Source: Rhodospirillaceae bacterium
GTDB lineage: Bacteria; Pseudomonadota; Alphaproteobacteria; Rhodospirillales; Casp-alpha2
DNA: 64,000 bases
Assembly (NCBI GenBank): GCA_016845145.1
Contig: JAERTE010000139.1
Coordinates: 1 to 64,000, forward strand
Direction: 5' to 3'
A model generated the notes under the pieces. That model saw only the letters and a program-made list of their open reading frames with translations. It was not told the origin of the DNA and did no database searches. Positions 26,879 through 37,396 of this stretch are shown piece by piece. How positions within the stretch are numbered: the stretch's first letter is position 1; each line of letters opens with the position of its first letter. Position numbers and translations under genes: made by a program.

Positions 26879-27454
26879 TTACTCCTTATCTTTGGCCGCG
26901 TCGTCAGCCGCTTTTTTGGGCGCGGCTTTCTTCGCGGGCGCTTTCTTTGCGGCCGGTTTGGCGTCTGCATCAGCCTTTTTCGCCGCAGGCTTCTTGGCGG
27001 CGGGTTTTTTAGCAGCCGGTTTTTCCGCGCTCTCGGCTTTCTTAGCCGGTGCCGCTTCTTTCTTAGCCGGTTTGGCTTCGGCTTTGTCAGCTTCCTTCTT
27101 CGGCGCCGCTTTCTTTGCCGCTGCTTTCGGCTTGGCCCCGGTGGGGCTTACTTCCGTAATACGAAGGACCGTCTGCAACTGGCGATGGCCGTTCTTGCGG
27201 CGGTGATTCTGACGCCGCTGCTTTTTGAAGACGATGATCTTGTCGGCGCGGGATTGCTCCACCACCTCGGCGAATACCGCTGCCTTGTCAATGACCGGCG
27301 TGCCAACTGTCGGTGCCTTGCCGTCTTCGCCCAGCATCAGGACCGTATCCAGCGCTACCGTATCGCCCGGTTCGCCGAGAAGCCTCTCGACGGTGATGAT
27401 GTCGTCCTTGGCAACCCGGTATTGCTTGCCGCCGCTTTTGATGACTGCGAACAT
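26879..27454 (-). CDS. rplU: 50S ribosomal protein L21 with long Lys/Ala-rich tail
   Basis: 191 residues; the L21 domain fills 1-103 ([36 protein letters not shown]). Residues 107-191 are a low-complexity extension of lysine, alanine, proline and glutamate ([20 protein letters not shown] and similar), ending [12 protein letters not shown]. Tails of this sort are known in alphaproteobacterial L21 proteins but this one is long. It binds 23S rRNA. About 285 bases without a gene lie upstream, holding the operon leader and promoter region. Confidence 0.97.
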   Translation of the reverse strand: MFAVIKSGGKQYRVAKDDIITVERLLGEPGDTVALDTVLMLGEDGKAPTVGTPVIDKAAVFAEVVEQSRADKIIVFKKQRRQNHRRKNGHRQLQTVLRITEVSPTGAKPKAAAKKAAPKKEADKAEAKPAKKEAAPAKKAESAEKPAAKKPAAKKPAAKKADADAKPAAKKAPAKKAAPKKAADDAAKDKE

Positions 27455-27741
27455 GTTCGCCTCGAATTACTAAATACAAAAAAACGCACTCAAACGAAAC
27501 CGCGCCGCCGTCGGCATGCGGCCTCATCCTTGCGAGGGCGGCAATATAGCGGTTTGCTTGGCGTTGTCAACGCTGACCAGCAACGATTTTCGCATTAAAT
27601 TCCGGGGGAGAATTCGAGGGGAAACCCAGGTGTTCGCGAGCGCCATTCGATGGCCTTTTTTGACGGGTAATCGGCTTGCAGGCCCGGGTTCTTTCGGGTA
27701 CCCTCCGCGCGCCCTGAACGGATCCATTGTTCAAGACCTGC

Positions 27742-27829
27742 GGAGAGGTGCCGGAGTGGTCGAACGGGGCGGTCTCGAAAACCGTTGTGCGCTTGCGTAC
27801 CCAGGGTTCGAATCCCTGTCTCTCCGCCA
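27742..27829 (+). tRNA. tRNA-Ser(CGA)
   Basis: 88 nucleotides: acceptor GGAGAGG with TCTCTCC (one G-U), D-arm, anticodon stem GCGGT/ACCGT with loop CTCGAAA (anticodon CGA), a long variable arm (TGTGCGCTTGCGTACCC region) as expected for serine, T-arm CAGGG-TTCGAAT-CCCTG, discriminator G and encoded CCA. No sign of an integrated element at its 3' end. Confidence 0.95.
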
Positions 27830-27850
27830 TTTTCCCCAATAGTCGGCCTT

Positions 27851-29656
27851 CTAGCCTTCCAACTCCTCACGCAGCATTTCCAGGCGCAGCCATTCTTCTT
27901 CCGCGCTCGCGAGGTCATGTGTCAGCGCGCCCAGCCGTGCCGTTGCCTGCTCGAACGCTTTGGGGTCGCGTGCGTAAAGGTTGGGGTCGGCCAGGGTTTC
28001 TTGTAAACCGGCGACTTCAGCCTCCATTTTTCCCATTTCATCCGGCAAGGTTTCCAGGGCGTGCTTGTCTTTGTAAGACAGTTTTCCCGGCTGTTTGGGT
28101 TGCGGCACGGCGCTCTTCGGTTTTGCAGTCTTTCCGGGTTTTGCCGGTCTCTCGTCGGCAACGGACTGCTCGCCGCGTTGCGCCAGCAAGTCGCTGTAAC
28201 CGCCGGCATATTCGACCCAGCGCCCGTCGCCTTCAAAATGAACGGTCGATGTCACGACCCGGTCGAGGAAATCGCGGTCATGGCTGACGAGAATGACAGT
28301 GCCGTCGAAGTCGGCGAGCATTTCCTGCAACAGATCCAATGTCTCCAGATCCAGGTCGTTGGTGGGTTCATCCAAGACCAATAAATTGGCCGGCCGGGTG
28401 AGCGCACGGGCCAGCATCAATCGCCCCCGCTCGCCGCCCGATAGCGCAGAGACCGCGGTCCGCGCCTGCTCGGGCGCAAACAGAAAATCCTTCATGTAGC
28501 CGATCACGTGGCGCTGCTGGCCACCAACCGTAACGCTGTCTCCGCTGCCGCCAGTGAGCGCATCTTGCAGTGACACATGGGGGCTGAGCGATTCGCGAGA
28601 TTGCTCAAGCGTTGCCATTTCAAGTGTCGTCCCCAGCTTTACCGCGCCGCTGTCGGGCGAAAGCACACCGGTCAGCATATTCAACAGCGTCGTCTTGCCC
28701 GCTCCGTTGGGGCCGACGATCCCGACCCTGTCGCCGCGCAAAATACGTGTCGAGAAATCTTGCACGATGATCCGGTCGTCATAACTTTTCGCGATGCCCT
28801 CGGCTTCGATCACCCGCTTGCCGGATTTTTCAGTTTCGCCGACCGTAATATTCACGGCACCGACCAGTTGGCGCTGGTCGCGGCGTTGCTGGCGCAGTGC
28901 GTTCAACGCGCGCAAGCGGCCCATGTTGCGTTTGCGTCTGGCCGTCACGCCCCGGTGCAGCCAATGCAACTCGCGCACGATCTTTCGATCAAGCTTGTGG
29001 CGCTCCGTGTTCTCTTGCTCGATAAAGTCGTCGCGCCACGCCTCGAACGCGCCAAAGCCTTTGTCCATGCGGTTCGTCGCGCCGCGGTCCAGCCATAACA
29101 CGCTGTCTGACAAGGTTTCCAAGAACCGCCGATCGTGGCTGATCAACACCAGTGCTGCACGGTTTTGCCTGAGCGTCTCTTCCAACCATTCGATAGCCGG
29201 TAGGTCGAGATGGTTGGTTGGCTCGTCCAGCAACAAGATATCCGGTTCCGGCGCCAACACCCGTGCCAACGCGGCGCGGCGTTTCTCGCCACCCGACAAC
29301 ACCGTCGGGTCTTCGTCGCCCGTCAGCCCAAGATGCTCCAAGCAATACTGTGCCCGGTACGGATCATCACCCGGCCCCAGCCCCGCTTCGGCGTAGGCGC
29401 GGGTGGTGGCAAAGCCGGCAAGGTCGGGTTCTTGCGGTAGATAGCGGACCGTGGTGCCGGGCTGCACAAAGCGTTCGCCTTCATCGGCCTCGACCATGCC
29501 GGCGGCGATTTTCAACAGTGTCGATTTGCCCGATCCGTTACGCCCCACCAAACACAAACGCTGGCCTGGCATGACAGACAATTCGGCACCCGCAAGCAAC
29601 GGCTCACCGCCGAAGCCGAGCCCGATGCCCGACAGCAATAACAGCGGTGGCGCCAT
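27851..29656 (-). CDS. uup: ABC-F ATPase, Uup-like
   Basis: 601 residues with two ABC cassettes and no membrane domain: Walker A GRNGSGKST and GPNGAGKTT, signatures LSGGEKRRAALARVL and LSGGERGRLMLARAL, Walker B LLLDEPTNHLDL and LVLDEPTNDLDL. The linker between cassettes (about 215-265) is arginine-rich, and a C-terminal coiled coil (about 525-600) follows a basic proline/lysine stretch, the Uup layout. ABC-F proteins act on translating ribosomes; Uup also affects transposon excision. It converges with tRNA-Ser. Confidence 0.93.
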   Translation of the reverse strand: MAPPLLLLSGIGLGFGGEPLLAGAELSVMPGQRLCLVGRNGSGKSTLLKIAAGMVEADEGERFVQPGTTVRYLPQEPDLAGFATTRAYAEAGLGPGDDPYRAQYCLEHLGLTGDEDPTVLSGGEKRRAALARVLAPEPDILLLDEPTNHLDLPAIEWLEETLRQNRAALVLISHDRRFLETLSDSVLWLDRGATNRMDKGFGAFEAWRDDFIEQENTERHKLDRKIVRELHWLHRGVTARRKRNMGRLRALNALRQQRRDQRQLVGAVNITVGETEKSGKRVIEAEGIAKSYDDRIIVQDFSTRILRGDRVGIVGPNGAGKTTLLNMLTGVLSPDSGAVKLGTTLEMATLEQSRESLSPHVSLQDALTGGSGDSVTVGGQQRHVIGYMKDFLFAPEQARTAVSALSGGERGRLMLARALTRPANLLVLDEPTNDLDLETLDLLQEMLADFDGTVILVSHDRDFLDRVVTSTVHFEGDGRWVEYAGGYSDLLAQRGEQSVADERPAKPGKTAKPKSAVPQPKQPGKLSYKDKHALETLPDEMGKMEAEVAGLQETLADPNLYARDPKAFEQATARLGALTHDLASAEEEWLRLEMLREELEG

Positions 29657-29681
29657 GATTTATTCGATCCGGCTGACCGGT

Positions 29682-31946
29682 TCAGTCGCGAGCGGCATGA
29701 GCAGCAAGCGCGGCCAAATTGACCATATCCGAAACCGTCGTGCCCATGGGCACGATTTGAGCCGGTTTCTCCAGGCCGACCAGGATCGGCCCCAACACCG
29801 TGCAGTCGCCCATCTGGGACAGAAGCTGCGTGCCCACTTGAGACGTGTGCAAGCTGGGCATGATCAGGATATTGGCCGAGTCCGTTAAACGGCAGAACGG
29901 GTAATTCTTACGAACGGAAGGATTGAGCGCCACTTCGACGGTCATTTCGCCGTCATACTCGAAATCCACGCCGCGACTGTCCAACACCTGCACGGCTTCG
30001 CGCACGGGCTCGACACGGGGCATCTCGGGGTGACCGAAGTTGCCGTAGGAAATCAGCGCCACGCGCGGCTCGTGGCCCAGATGGCGGGCCGCGTCAGCGG
30101 TTTGTTGGGCAATGTCGGCGATTTCTTCCGGGCTCAGCACCTCGTGTACGGCGGTATCGGAGACAAACAGCGTCTGTCCGCCGCGCATCACCAACGACAG
30201 GCCGAATACCTGTGAGCCCGGCGCCGGGTCCAACACTCGGGAGATTTGGGTCAGCGCTGTGTGATAGCTGCGGGTCAATCCCGTCACCAGAGCATCGGCA
30301 TCGCCGCCCTCGACCATCAAGGCGCCGAATACGTTGCGGTCGCGTTTCACCATTCGGACGCAATCGCGATGCAAATAACCTTTGCGCTGCAGACGTTCGT
30401 AGAGGCGGTCCGTATAGGCATCCATATGGTCGGAAAGCCGTGAGTTTGTGATCTCCAACCCCGCGTCTTCGGGCAGGCCTAACCGCTCCATGGTTTCGCG
30501 CACCCGGTCTTCGCGTCCAACCAGCACCGCAGAGCCGTAGCCCGCTTGCTGGAACGCGTGCGCGGCGCGGATGCTTTTCTCTTCCTCACCTTCGGCGAAC
30601 ACAACGCGCTTGGGTTCGGCGCGGACGGCTTCGAAAATCTCATGCAGACTGCCGACCGTGGGGCTCAGGCGCGCCGACAATTCCGCCGTGTAGGCATCCA
30701 TGTCGATAATCGGGCGCCGGGCCACGCCGGAATCCATGGCTGCCTGCGCCACTGCCATGGGAACGGCAGTGATCAGGCGCGGATCGAAGGGGGCCGGGAT
30801 CAGATAATCCGGGCCATAGCGCAAGTGCGAGCCCGCGTAGGCGGCATCGACCTCGTCGGGCACGTCTTCGCGCGCCAATTCCGCCAGCGCATGGGCGGCG
30901 GCGATTTTCATCTCATCGTTGATGGTTGAGGCGCGCACATCCAAGGCGCCGCGGAAAATATAGGGAAAGCCCAATACGTTGTTGATCTGGTTCGGGTAGT
31001 CGGAGCGCCCGGTAGCGATGATGGCATCGGGCCGCACTTCGCGGGCATCTTCAGGGGTGATCTCCGGGTCTGGGTTGGCCATGGCAAAAATCAGCGGCTT
31101 ATCCGCCATGGTTTTGACCATGTCCTGCGTGACCGCGCCGCCGACCGACAACCCGACGAAACAATCTGCGCCTTCCAATGCTTCGGCCAAGGAGCGTGCC
31201 TTGGTGGATGATGCGTAGGCCGATTTCCACTGGTTCATGCCGTCCTTGCGGCCTTTGTAGATAACGCCCTTGGAATCGCACATAACGATGTTCTTGCGCG
31301 GCATGCCCATATTGACGAACAACTCGGCGCAGGCGATCGACGCAGCGCCGGCACCGTTAACGACAATCTTGGTGTTTTCGATCTTGCGGCCGGTCAGTTG
31401 CAGGGCGTTGATCAGCCCGGCGGCGGTGATGATCGCGGTGCCATGCTGGTCGTCGTGGAACACCGGGATGTCCATCAGTTCGCGCAGACGCTGTTCAATA
31501 ATGAAACACTCGGGCGCCTTGATGTCTTCCAGGTTGATGCCACCGAAACTGGGGCCGAACAGGCGCACGGCCTCGACGATTTCGTCCACGTCTTGCGAGT
31601 GCACTTCAACATTGAAGCCATCCACATCGGCGAAGCGCTTGAACAGGACCGACTTGCCTTCCATTACCGGTTTGGCGCCGAAAGCCCCGATATTGCCCAA
31701 CCCCAGGACGGCCGAGCCATTGGATACAACAGCCACCAGATTGCCGATGGCGGTATATTCGTAGGCCAAATCCTCGTCGCGATGGATTTCCATGCAGGGT
31801 GCGGCGACGCCCGGCGAATAGGCGAGGGTCAGGTCGCGCTGCGTGGTCAGCGGCTTGGTGGCGTGAATTTCCACCTTGCCCGCCGGTTTCTTGGCGTGCA
31901 TGCGCAGCGCCTCTTGTTCCATCATTTGATCGCCAGTGTCGCTCAT
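29682..31946 (-). CDS. maeB: NADP-dependent malic enzyme, MaeB type
   Basis: 754 residues. The N-terminal malic domains (about 1-430) show TLAYSPGVAAPCMEI, FHDDQHGTAIITAAGL and VNGAGAASIACAELFVNMGM. The C-terminal part (about 440-754) is a phosphotransacetylase-like domain (VFAEGEEEKSIRAAHAFQQA, MPSLHTSQVGTQLLSQMGDC), regulatory in this family. It decarboxylates malate to pyruvate and supplies NADPH. Confidence 0.96.
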   Translation of the reverse strand: MSDTGDQMMEQEALRMHAKKPAGKVEIHATKPLTTQRDLTLAYSPGVAAPCMEIHRDEDLAYEYTAIGNLVAVVSNGSAVLGLGNIGAFGAKPVMEGKSVLFKRFADVDGFNVEVHSQDVDEIVEAVRLFGPSFGGINLEDIKAPECFIIEQRLRELMDIPVFHDDQHGTAIITAAGLINALQLTGRKIENTKIVVNGAGAASIACAELFVNMGMPRKNIVMCDSKGVIYKGRKDGMNQWKSAYASSTKARSLAEALEGADCFVGLSVGGAVTQDMVKTMADKPLIFAMANPDPEITPEDAREVRPDAIIATGRSDYPNQINNVLGFPYIFRGALDVRASTINDEMKIAAAHALAELAREDVPDEVDAAYAGSHLRYGPDYLIPAPFDPRLITAVPMAVAQAAMDSGVARRPIIDMDAYTAELSARLSPTVGSLHEIFEAVRAEPKRVVFAEGEEEKSIRAAHAFQQAGYGSAVLVGREDRVRETMERLGLPEDAGLEITNSRLSDHMDAYTDRLYERLQRKGYLHRDCVRMVKRDRNVFGALMVEGGDADALVTGLTRSYHTALTQISRVLDPAPGSQVFGLSLVMRGGQTLFVSDTAVHEVLSPEEIADIAQQTADAARHLGHEPRVALISYGNFGHPEMPRVEPVREAVQVLDSRGVDFEYDGEMTVEVALNPSVRKNYPFCRLTDSANILIMPSLHTSQVGTQLLSQMGDCTVLGPILVGLEKPAQIVPMGTTVSDMVNLAALAAHAARD

Positions 31947-31979
31947 AATCTTCGCTTCCCAGGTTTATTTTATTTATGC

Positions 31980-32486
31980 TCAGCTCTTAACGGACTCAGC
32001 ATGTACGTTTTCCGCGTCTTCAGATATCAGTACTTCCGTTGCCCGATTTTCCATGTCGCTGTCATCGACCCGGACCCAGAGGATAATGCTGCCGGCCTCG
32101 ACGGCGCGCGCGAAAGCTTCCGTGTGCGGCTTGGCGGAGACCTCGTCGAACAATTCCTTCAAGGCCACGCCGCCAACCGCGGCGCCGACAATGCCGGCCA
32201 ACGCCAGGGCCGTAGGGCCGCCGGCGAGAATAATCAGACCGGACGCGACCAAGGGGCCTTCGTATTTGACCTCGCCCACCAAAGCCGTCAGCACGTCGCG
32301 CCAAGGCTTTCCTTCATCACCGGCGGCCGCCAATGATTCGTGAGAGCTCAACACGCTCAGTCGTCCAGAGCCGATACCGGCTTCAGCCAGAGCGGCCACG
32401 GCGGATTCAAATGCGGTGCGGGTCTTTAATACGCCTACAACTTCACGGGCCACTTCACGGGCCGGCGCGGGTTCGGTGCCAGTCAT
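31980..32486 (-). CDS. Hypothetical glycine-rich protein with hydrophobic segment
   Basis: 168 residues. A hydrophobic, glycine/alanine stretch (about 82-112, [20 protein letters not shown] then [11 protein letters not shown]) looks like a glycine-zipper membrane or pore-like segment; the flanks resemble a small regulatory alpha/beta fold ([20 protein letters not shown] ... [20 protein letters not shown]). This pattern occurs in alphaproteobacterial stress-related hypotheticals. It is divergently transcribed from mutS. Confidence 0.6.
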   Translation of the reverse strand: MTGTEPAPAREVAREVVGVLKTRTAFESAVAALAEAGIGSGRLSVLSSHESLAAAGDEGKPWRDVLTALVGEVKYEGPLVASGLIILAGGPTALALAGIVGAAVGGVALKELFDEVSAKPHTEAFARAVEAGSIILWVRVDDSDMENRATEVLISEDAENVHAESVKS

Positions 32487-32589
32487 TTCTGCTCCCAGGG
32501 CTTGCGTTCTTGCTGCGGCTCGATCTTTCTATGGCCAACCGAGCCTGTTAAGTTACTTTTGCCGATGCAATCCGAAGAGTAAAGCGCCA

Positions 32590-35355
32590 TTGCCGCAAAC
32601 ATCCGCCAAGCCCGTGTCACCTGACTCTCCGCCCAAAACCGATGCCGTCACGCCAATGATGGCACAGTTCCTCGGGCTGAAGGCCGACTATGATGATTGC
32701 CTGCTGTTTTACCGCATGGGCGACTTTTATGAGATGTTCTTCGATGACGCCGTCAAAGCCGCTGCTGCGCTCGATATCGCGCTGACCAAGCGTGGCAAAC
32801 ACCGGGGCGAAGACATCCCCATGTGCGGGGTGCCGGTGCACAGCCACGAGACTTATCTCAATCGCTTGATCCGCAAAGGCTTCCGCGTCGCTGTATGCGA
32901 GCAGACCGAAGATCCCGCTGAGGCCAAGAAGCGCGGCTCCAAATCGGTGGTCAACCGCGACGTGGTCCGCGTCGTCACGCCAGGAACGTTGACCGAAGAC
33001 ACTCTGTTGGACGCGCGCCGCCACAACTACCTGGCAGCGGTGGCCCGTGCCCAGGGCGAACTGGGGTTCGCCTGGATCGATGTTTCCACCGGAGCCTTCA
33101 GCGTGCAACCGCTCACCGCCGCCGATTTGGATGCGGCGTTGGCCAGGTTGGAGCCGGGTGAGGTTTTGGTGCCCGAGGCGCTGTTGCAGGCAAACGATCT
33201 CTCCGAAACATTGGCGATGATCAACGACCGTTTGACACCGCAACCCGCCGCACGTTTCGATTCCACCAATGGCCGCAAGCGATTGGAAACCCTGTTCGGC
33301 GTCGCCACGCTGGATGGCTTTGGAGAGTTCGGACGCGCTGAAGTGGCCGCTGCCGGCGCCCTGGTCGACTACATCGAGCTTACCCAAAAGGGCAAGCTGC
33401 CGCGCCTCAATCCGCCTGAGCGCATGACAGCGGGCGCGGTGATGGGAATCGACGCGGCGACGCGGCGCAATCTGGAACTGATCCGCACGCTATCGGGAGA
33501 ACATCAAGGCAGCCTGCTGTCGGTGATGGATCGTACCGTTACCGGCCCGGGCGCGCGTTTGTTAGGCACGCGGCTGGCGCAGCCGTTGACCGATCCGTTG
33601 ACCATTGGTCACCGCCTGGATGCCGTGACGGCCTTGGTTGAGGCCGAGCGTCTGCGTGAAGATATCCGTGAAACGTTGACCAAATGTCCGGACATGGCGC
33701 GCGCATTGTCGCGCCTGACGCTGGGCCGCGGCGGGCCACGCGATCTTGCTGCCGTACGCGATGGACTGTCCCGCGCGCATCACGCCCGCGGCCTGCTGGA
33801 GACGGCTTCGGCGGGCGACGCTTTGGGGGAATTGCCCTCGATGCTGGCTGAAGCGGGGCGCATGCTCGGCCAGCATGACGCGTTGATCGATCAGCTGGGC
33901 CGAGCGCTGTCCGATGAATTGCCGATGAATGCCCGCGATGGCGGATTTATCCGGCGCGGGTATTCGGACAGCCTGGACGAAATGGTTGCGCTGCGCGACG
34001 AAAGCCGCAAGCTGATCGCCGGTCTTCAGGCGGATTACGTTGCCGACACGGGCTTGCAAGGCCTCAAGATCAAACACAACAACGTGCTTGGCTATTTCAT
34101 TGAAGTGCCGGCCAGGCAGGCCGACAAGATGCCGGGTGGGGTTGGCGGCGGCCCTGGAAGTTCCGATGGCGCCGACAGTCCCTATATCCATCGCCAAACC
34201 ATGGCCAACGCCATGCGGTTCACCACCGTCGAACTGAGCGAGTTGGAAAGCCGCATCGCCAAGGCTGCCGATGGCGCGTTGGCGCTGGAACTGGAATTGT
34301 TCGACCAGCTGATCGGCCAGATCTCGGGCGAAGGGACAGCGATTGCGCTGGCCGCCGATGCGTTGGCGGAACTGGACGTTACTGCCGGTCTGGCTGAATT
34401 GGCCGTTGTCCGGCGTTATGTGCGCCCGACCGTCGATGGCAGCCGCGCCTTTCATGTTGCCGGTGGCCGTCATCCCGTTGTCGAGGCCGCGTTGGAGGTT
34501 TCGGGCGACGCCTTCGTTGCCAATGATTGCCGGTTTTCCGACCCGGCGGATGAGGCCGATGATGACGATCCAGGCCGTCTTTGGTTGCTGACCGGACCCA
34601 ATATGGCGGGTAAAAGTACGTTTCTGCGCCAAAACGCGTTGATCGCGGTAATGGCGCAGATGGGCTCGTTCGTGCCGGCGGACGAGGCGCGTATCGGCGT
34701 TGTCGACCGGTTGTTCTCGCGCGTCGGCGCCGCCGACGACTTGGCGCGGGGACGATCTACCTTCATGGTCGAGATGGTCGAGACCGCCACCATCCTCAAT
34801 CAAGCCGGTGACCGCGCGCTGGTGATTTTGGATGAGATCGGGCGCGGCACCGCGACCTACGATGGGCTATCCATTGCCTGGGCCGTGGTTGAATACCTGC
34901 ACGAACACAACCAGTGCCGGGCCCTGTTCGCCACCCATTACCACGAATTGACGGCGCTGGCGGGGACTTTGGAAAAGCTTCGCTGTCATTCCATGCGGGT
35001 CAAGGAATGGAAGGGCGAGGTGGTGTTCCTGCACGAAGTCACCACAGGCGCCGCCGACCGATCCTACGGTATTCACGTAGGCCAATTGGCGGGGCTGCCG
35101 GGCGGCGTCGTGGCACGCGCCGAGGCGGTGCTGAAAACGCTGGAAGCCGACGAGACATCATCGTCTTTGCATGATCTGGCGGATGACCTGCCGTTGTTTC
35201 AGGTTGCGCCCAGCCAAGCACCTGCACCAACGACAGCCACCAATGACCCCAGCTCTGTCGATCGTGCCGTCAGTGACGTGGCGCCGGACGAAATGACCCC
35301 GCGCGAGGCGCTGGATTTTGTCTATACGCTGAAACGATTGGCGCAGGAAGATTGA
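32590..35355 (+). CDS. mutS: DNA mismatch repair ATPase MutS
   Basis: About 921 residues if the TTG at 32590 is used; a GTG at 32614 is equally possible, while the ATG at 32656 would remove residues before the conserved [14 protein letters not shown]. The mismatch-reading motif is F46-x-E48 (MGDFYEMFF), Walker A is [16 protein letters not shown] (about 668), Walker B/D-loop [19 protein letters not shown], and ATHYHEL follows. The C-terminal tail (about 865-921) is a dimer/tetramer-type region. It has no neighbouring mutL. A frame reaching back to 32416 overlaps the divergent gene and is not used. Confidence 0.95.
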   Translation: MPQTSAKPVSPDSPPKTDAVTPMMAQFLGLKADYDDCLLFYRMGDFYEMFFDDAVKAAAALDIALTKRGKHRGEDIPMCGVPVHSHETYLNRLIRKGFRVAVCEQTEDPAEAKKRGSKSVVNRDVVRVVTPGTLTEDTLLDARRHNYLAAVARAQGELGFAWIDVSTGAFSVQPLTAADLDAALARLEPGEVLVPEALLQANDLSETLAMINDRLTPQPAARFDSTNGRKRLETLFGVATLDGFGEFGRAEVAAAGALVDYIELTQKGKLPRLNPPERMTAGAVMGIDAATRRNLELIRTLSGEHQGSLLSVMDRTVTGPGARLLGTRLAQPLTDPLTIGHRLDAVTALVEAERLREDIRETLTKCPDMARALSRLTLGRGGPRDLAAVRDGLSRAHHARGLLETASAGDALGELPSMLAEAGRMLGQHDALIDQLGRALSDELPMNARDGGFIRRGYSDSLDEMVALRDESRKLIAGLQADYVADTGLQGLKIKHNNVLGYFIEVPARQADKMPGGVGGGPGSSDGADSPYIHRQTMANAMRFTTVELSELESRIAKAADGALALELELFDQLIGQISGEGTAIALAADALAELDVTAGLAELAVVRRYVRPTVDGSRAFHVAGGRHPVVEAALEVSGDAFVANDCRFSDPADEADDDDPGRLWLLTGPNMAGKSTFLRQNALIAVMAQMGSFVPADEARIGVVDRLFSRVGAADDLARGRSTFMVEMVETATILNQAGDRALVILDEIGRGTATYDGLSIAWAVVEYLHEHNQCRALFATHYHELTALAGTLEKLRCHSMRVKEWKGEVVFLHEVTTGAADRSYGIHVGQLAGLPGGVVARAEAVLKTLEADETSSSLHDLADDLPLFQVAPSQAPAPTTATNDPSSVDRAVSDVAPDEMTPREALDFVYTLKRLAQED

Positions 35356-35363
35356 GGCATCCT

Positions 35364-35396
35364 AGAAAAAAAAGACCGTGGACGGGACGCCCACGG
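35364..35396 (-). terminator. Intrinsic terminator for the TRAP solute-binding gene
   Basis: ccgtgg (35376-35381) and ccacgg (35391-35396) form the stem with a nine-base loop; on the minus strand the stem is followed by a run of U (complement of 35366-35373). Convergent mutS ends 8 bases away and may also use it, though the plus side has only three U. Confidence 0.7.
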
Positions 35397-35453
35397 CTTT
35401 CAAGGTTGGTTTGAGACAGGATGTGTTGCGCGCCTTTAAGGCGTCGCTTGTTG

Positions 35454-36461
35454 TTACATGCCTTTCATGGCCTTGATGACCGCCGCGCCGGTCAATCCGC
35501 CTTTGAATTTCGTTGCATTGAATTTCTCTAACGCGGGTTTCATAGCTTCGCGGAACCTGGCGATTTCGGCATCTGGCAACTGTATAATCTCGACGCCTTT
35601 TTCTTTTGAGATTTTCATGCCGCCCGCAGCTGCTTTGTCGTAACCGTTGCCGCCGCTTTCACTCAGCCACTTGCCGCTGGCGGCGTCGACCCATTTTTGC
35701 TCTTCCGCGCTTAAGCCTTTGTAGACTTTGTTGTTCATCAACAGAGTGAACGCTGAGCCCGAACCGGGAATGCCGATGGTGAGGTATTTCGCCGGCTCAT
35801 AGAGTTTAAAAGACCGAATGGCGCTGGGATCAATCAAAATACCGTCGATGGCGCCATTTTGCAGGTTCTGGTTGATGACCGACACCGGTTGCGACACCGC
35901 GCTGGCACCCAGCGCTTCGATGAACGGCACGTTGGTTTTGGCTGTCACGCGGATCTTCATGCCCTTCAAGTCTTCCAACTTACGGACGGCTTTATTCTTG
36001 GTCAGCAAGATCGGCGGCTGGTTGGCCCACATGGCCAAAATCTTGGCTTTGATTTCGGGCCGAATGAGTTCCGCGGCGTTGGCCAGTTTCTTGGTGCCAT
36101 CCAGGGCACTGTTGGCAACGCCGGGGATCGTGATGACATTGGAGACCGGAAACAGCTGAGACGTATACCCGGGCAGGGCAAAGGCCACATCGGCGACGCC
36201 CTTGATCAGGATCGAGTATTGCTTCGGCGGCGACGAATTCAAGGCCCCGCCGGGAAACTGCTTCACGGTCATCTTGCCGCCCGATACCTCGGCCAGTTTT
36301 TTGCCGAATGGCGTGAACACGAACTTGTTCATGGGGTGCTTCGATCCCATGAAATAGGCCAACCGTAGCTCCGTCGCCGAGGCATTCCCCGCTAGGAACG
36401 ATGCGGCACTCAGGGCGATAGCCCCGGCAGCAATTATTTTTATTCCGTTCTTGATCATCAT
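35454..36461 (-). CDS. Orphan TRAP-transporter solute-binding protein (DctP-like)
   Basis: 335 residues; start fixed at the ATG ending at 36461 by GGAGGAGAG just upstream. Signal peptide residues 1-29 (IIAAGAIALSAASFLAGNAS before ATELR). The DctP fold is visible in ELRLAYFMGSKHPMNKFVFT, GKMTVKQFPGGALNSSPPKQ and MKIRVTAKTNVPFIEALGAS. The partner membrane subunits DctQ and DctM are not in the window. It lies 60 bases after ligB on the same strand, so an aromatic acid is the likely ligand (inference). Confidence 0.85.
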   Translation of the reverse strand: MMIKNGIKIIAAGAIALSAASFLAGNASATELRLAYFMGSKHPMNKFVFTPFGKKLAEVSGGKMTVKQFPGGALNSSPPKQYSILIKGVADVAFALPGYTSQLFPVSNVITIPGVANSALDGTKKLANAAELIRPEIKAKILAMWANQPPILLTKNKAVRKLEDLKGMKIRVTAKTNVPFIEALGASAVSQPVSVINQNLQNGAIDGILIDPSAIRSFKLYEPAKYLTIGIPGSGSAFTLLMNNKVYKGLSAEEQKWVDAASGKWLSESGGNGYDKAAAGGMKISKEKGVEIIQLPDAEIARFREAMKPALEKFNATKFKGGLTGAAVIKAMKGM

Positions 36462-36521
36462 CTTTTCTCTCCTCCGTTGTGAGGCCCCCATCGTCAGGCT
36501 CTCGTGATTAAGTGCGGCAGC

Positions 36522-37364
36522 TCAAGCTGCATCTTCCAAGACCGTCAAACCCATTCCGGTCAGCATTGGCAGATAGTAATTCCGATGCACCTTGTTGATT
36601 TTGGGCGTCAAGGCGCCGCGCATCGTGAGCCACATCATCATCTCGACCGATTCGGCCCCGCCCCGTTTCATCCATTCTTCATGGGGAAGGTCGATCAGGC
36701 TTTCCGGGTCATCTTCCAACCGGTCAAGGAACTCCAAATCCCACTCTTCGTTCATATGGCCAAAGCGGTCACCGTGTAACTGGTGCGAAAGGCCACCAGT
36801 GCCCAGGATCGCAACGCGCACGTCATCGGGATAGGATTCAACAGCCAGCCGCATGGCCTGGCCGAGTTTCCATAACCGGCGCGGCGTCGGCAACGGGTGC
36901 TGCAATACGTTGACGGAGAACGGGACGGTTTTGACGCTCCAATCCGGCTCATGATCAAAGAGCAGCGGATGCGGCGCCAAAAGCCCATGATCCATCACCA
37001 TTTCCTGACAGATGGTGAGATCGAACTCGCTTTCTTTCACCAAAGAGTTGGCCAAATGCCAGGAGAAATCCGCATCGCCCTTGACCGACGGAAGATCACG
37101 GATACCCCAACCCTCGTCGCCGATCGGATATTCATCGGCGGCGCCCATGGCGAACGTCGGGTATTTGTCGTAAAAGAAATCGGTGCCGTGATCGTTGTAA
37201 ATCACGATGGCATGCGTGACGCCGATCTCTTTCAGCCAAGCTTTGGCTGGCACATAGCCGTCGAACAGCGGCTTCCACTCAGGTGATTCCTGTTGGTTCT
37301 GATCGAACGCCACACCGATAGAAGGGACGTGTGACGTTCCGACGCCGGCAACTAATTTTCCCAT
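36522..37364 (-). CDS. ligB: Protocatechuate 4,5-dioxygenase beta subunit
   Basis: 280 residues of the class III extradiol dioxygenase fold. Start MGKLVAGVGTSHVPSIG contains the first iron histidine (His12); others are near IVIYNDHGTDFFYDKYPTFA and GTGGLSHQLHGDRFGHMNEE. With LigA it opens protocatechuate between C4 and C5 to 4-carboxy-2-hydroxymuconate semialdehyde. Same strand as ligA, 32 bases after it. Later pathway genes (ligC, ligI, ligJ, ligK) are not in the window. Confidence 0.93.
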   Translation of the reverse strand: MGKLVAGVGTSHVPSIGVAFDQNQQESPEWKPLFDGYVPAKAWLKEIGVTHAIVIYNDHGTDFFYDKYPTFAMGAADEYPIGDEGWGIRDLPSVKGDADFSWHLANSLVKESEFDLTICQEMVMDHGLLAPHPLLFDHEPDWSVKTVPFSVNVLQHPLPTPRRLWKLGQAMRLAVESYPDDVRVAILGTGGLSHQLHGDRFGHMNEEWDLEFLDRLEDDPESLIDLPHEEWMKRGGAESVEMMMWLTMRGALTPKINKVHRNYYLPMLTGMGLTVLEDAA

Positions 37365-37396
37365 TTTCTGATACCTCTCTCGATTAATGCCAACGG

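Noticed and set aside
31398-32336. 312-codon plus-strand frame across maeB and the glycine-rich gene
   Set aside because: It spans two real genes on the other strand and the spacer between them; composition is not protein-like.
32416-32589. Longer MutS N-terminus starting at 32416
   Set aside because: It would overlap the divergent gene and adds a non-conserved, low-quality stretch; starts at 32590 or 32614 fit MutS family length.
33562-34803. 413-codon minus-strand frame over mutS
   Set aside because: Antisense shadow of the mutS ATPase region; no protein family pattern and no start signal.
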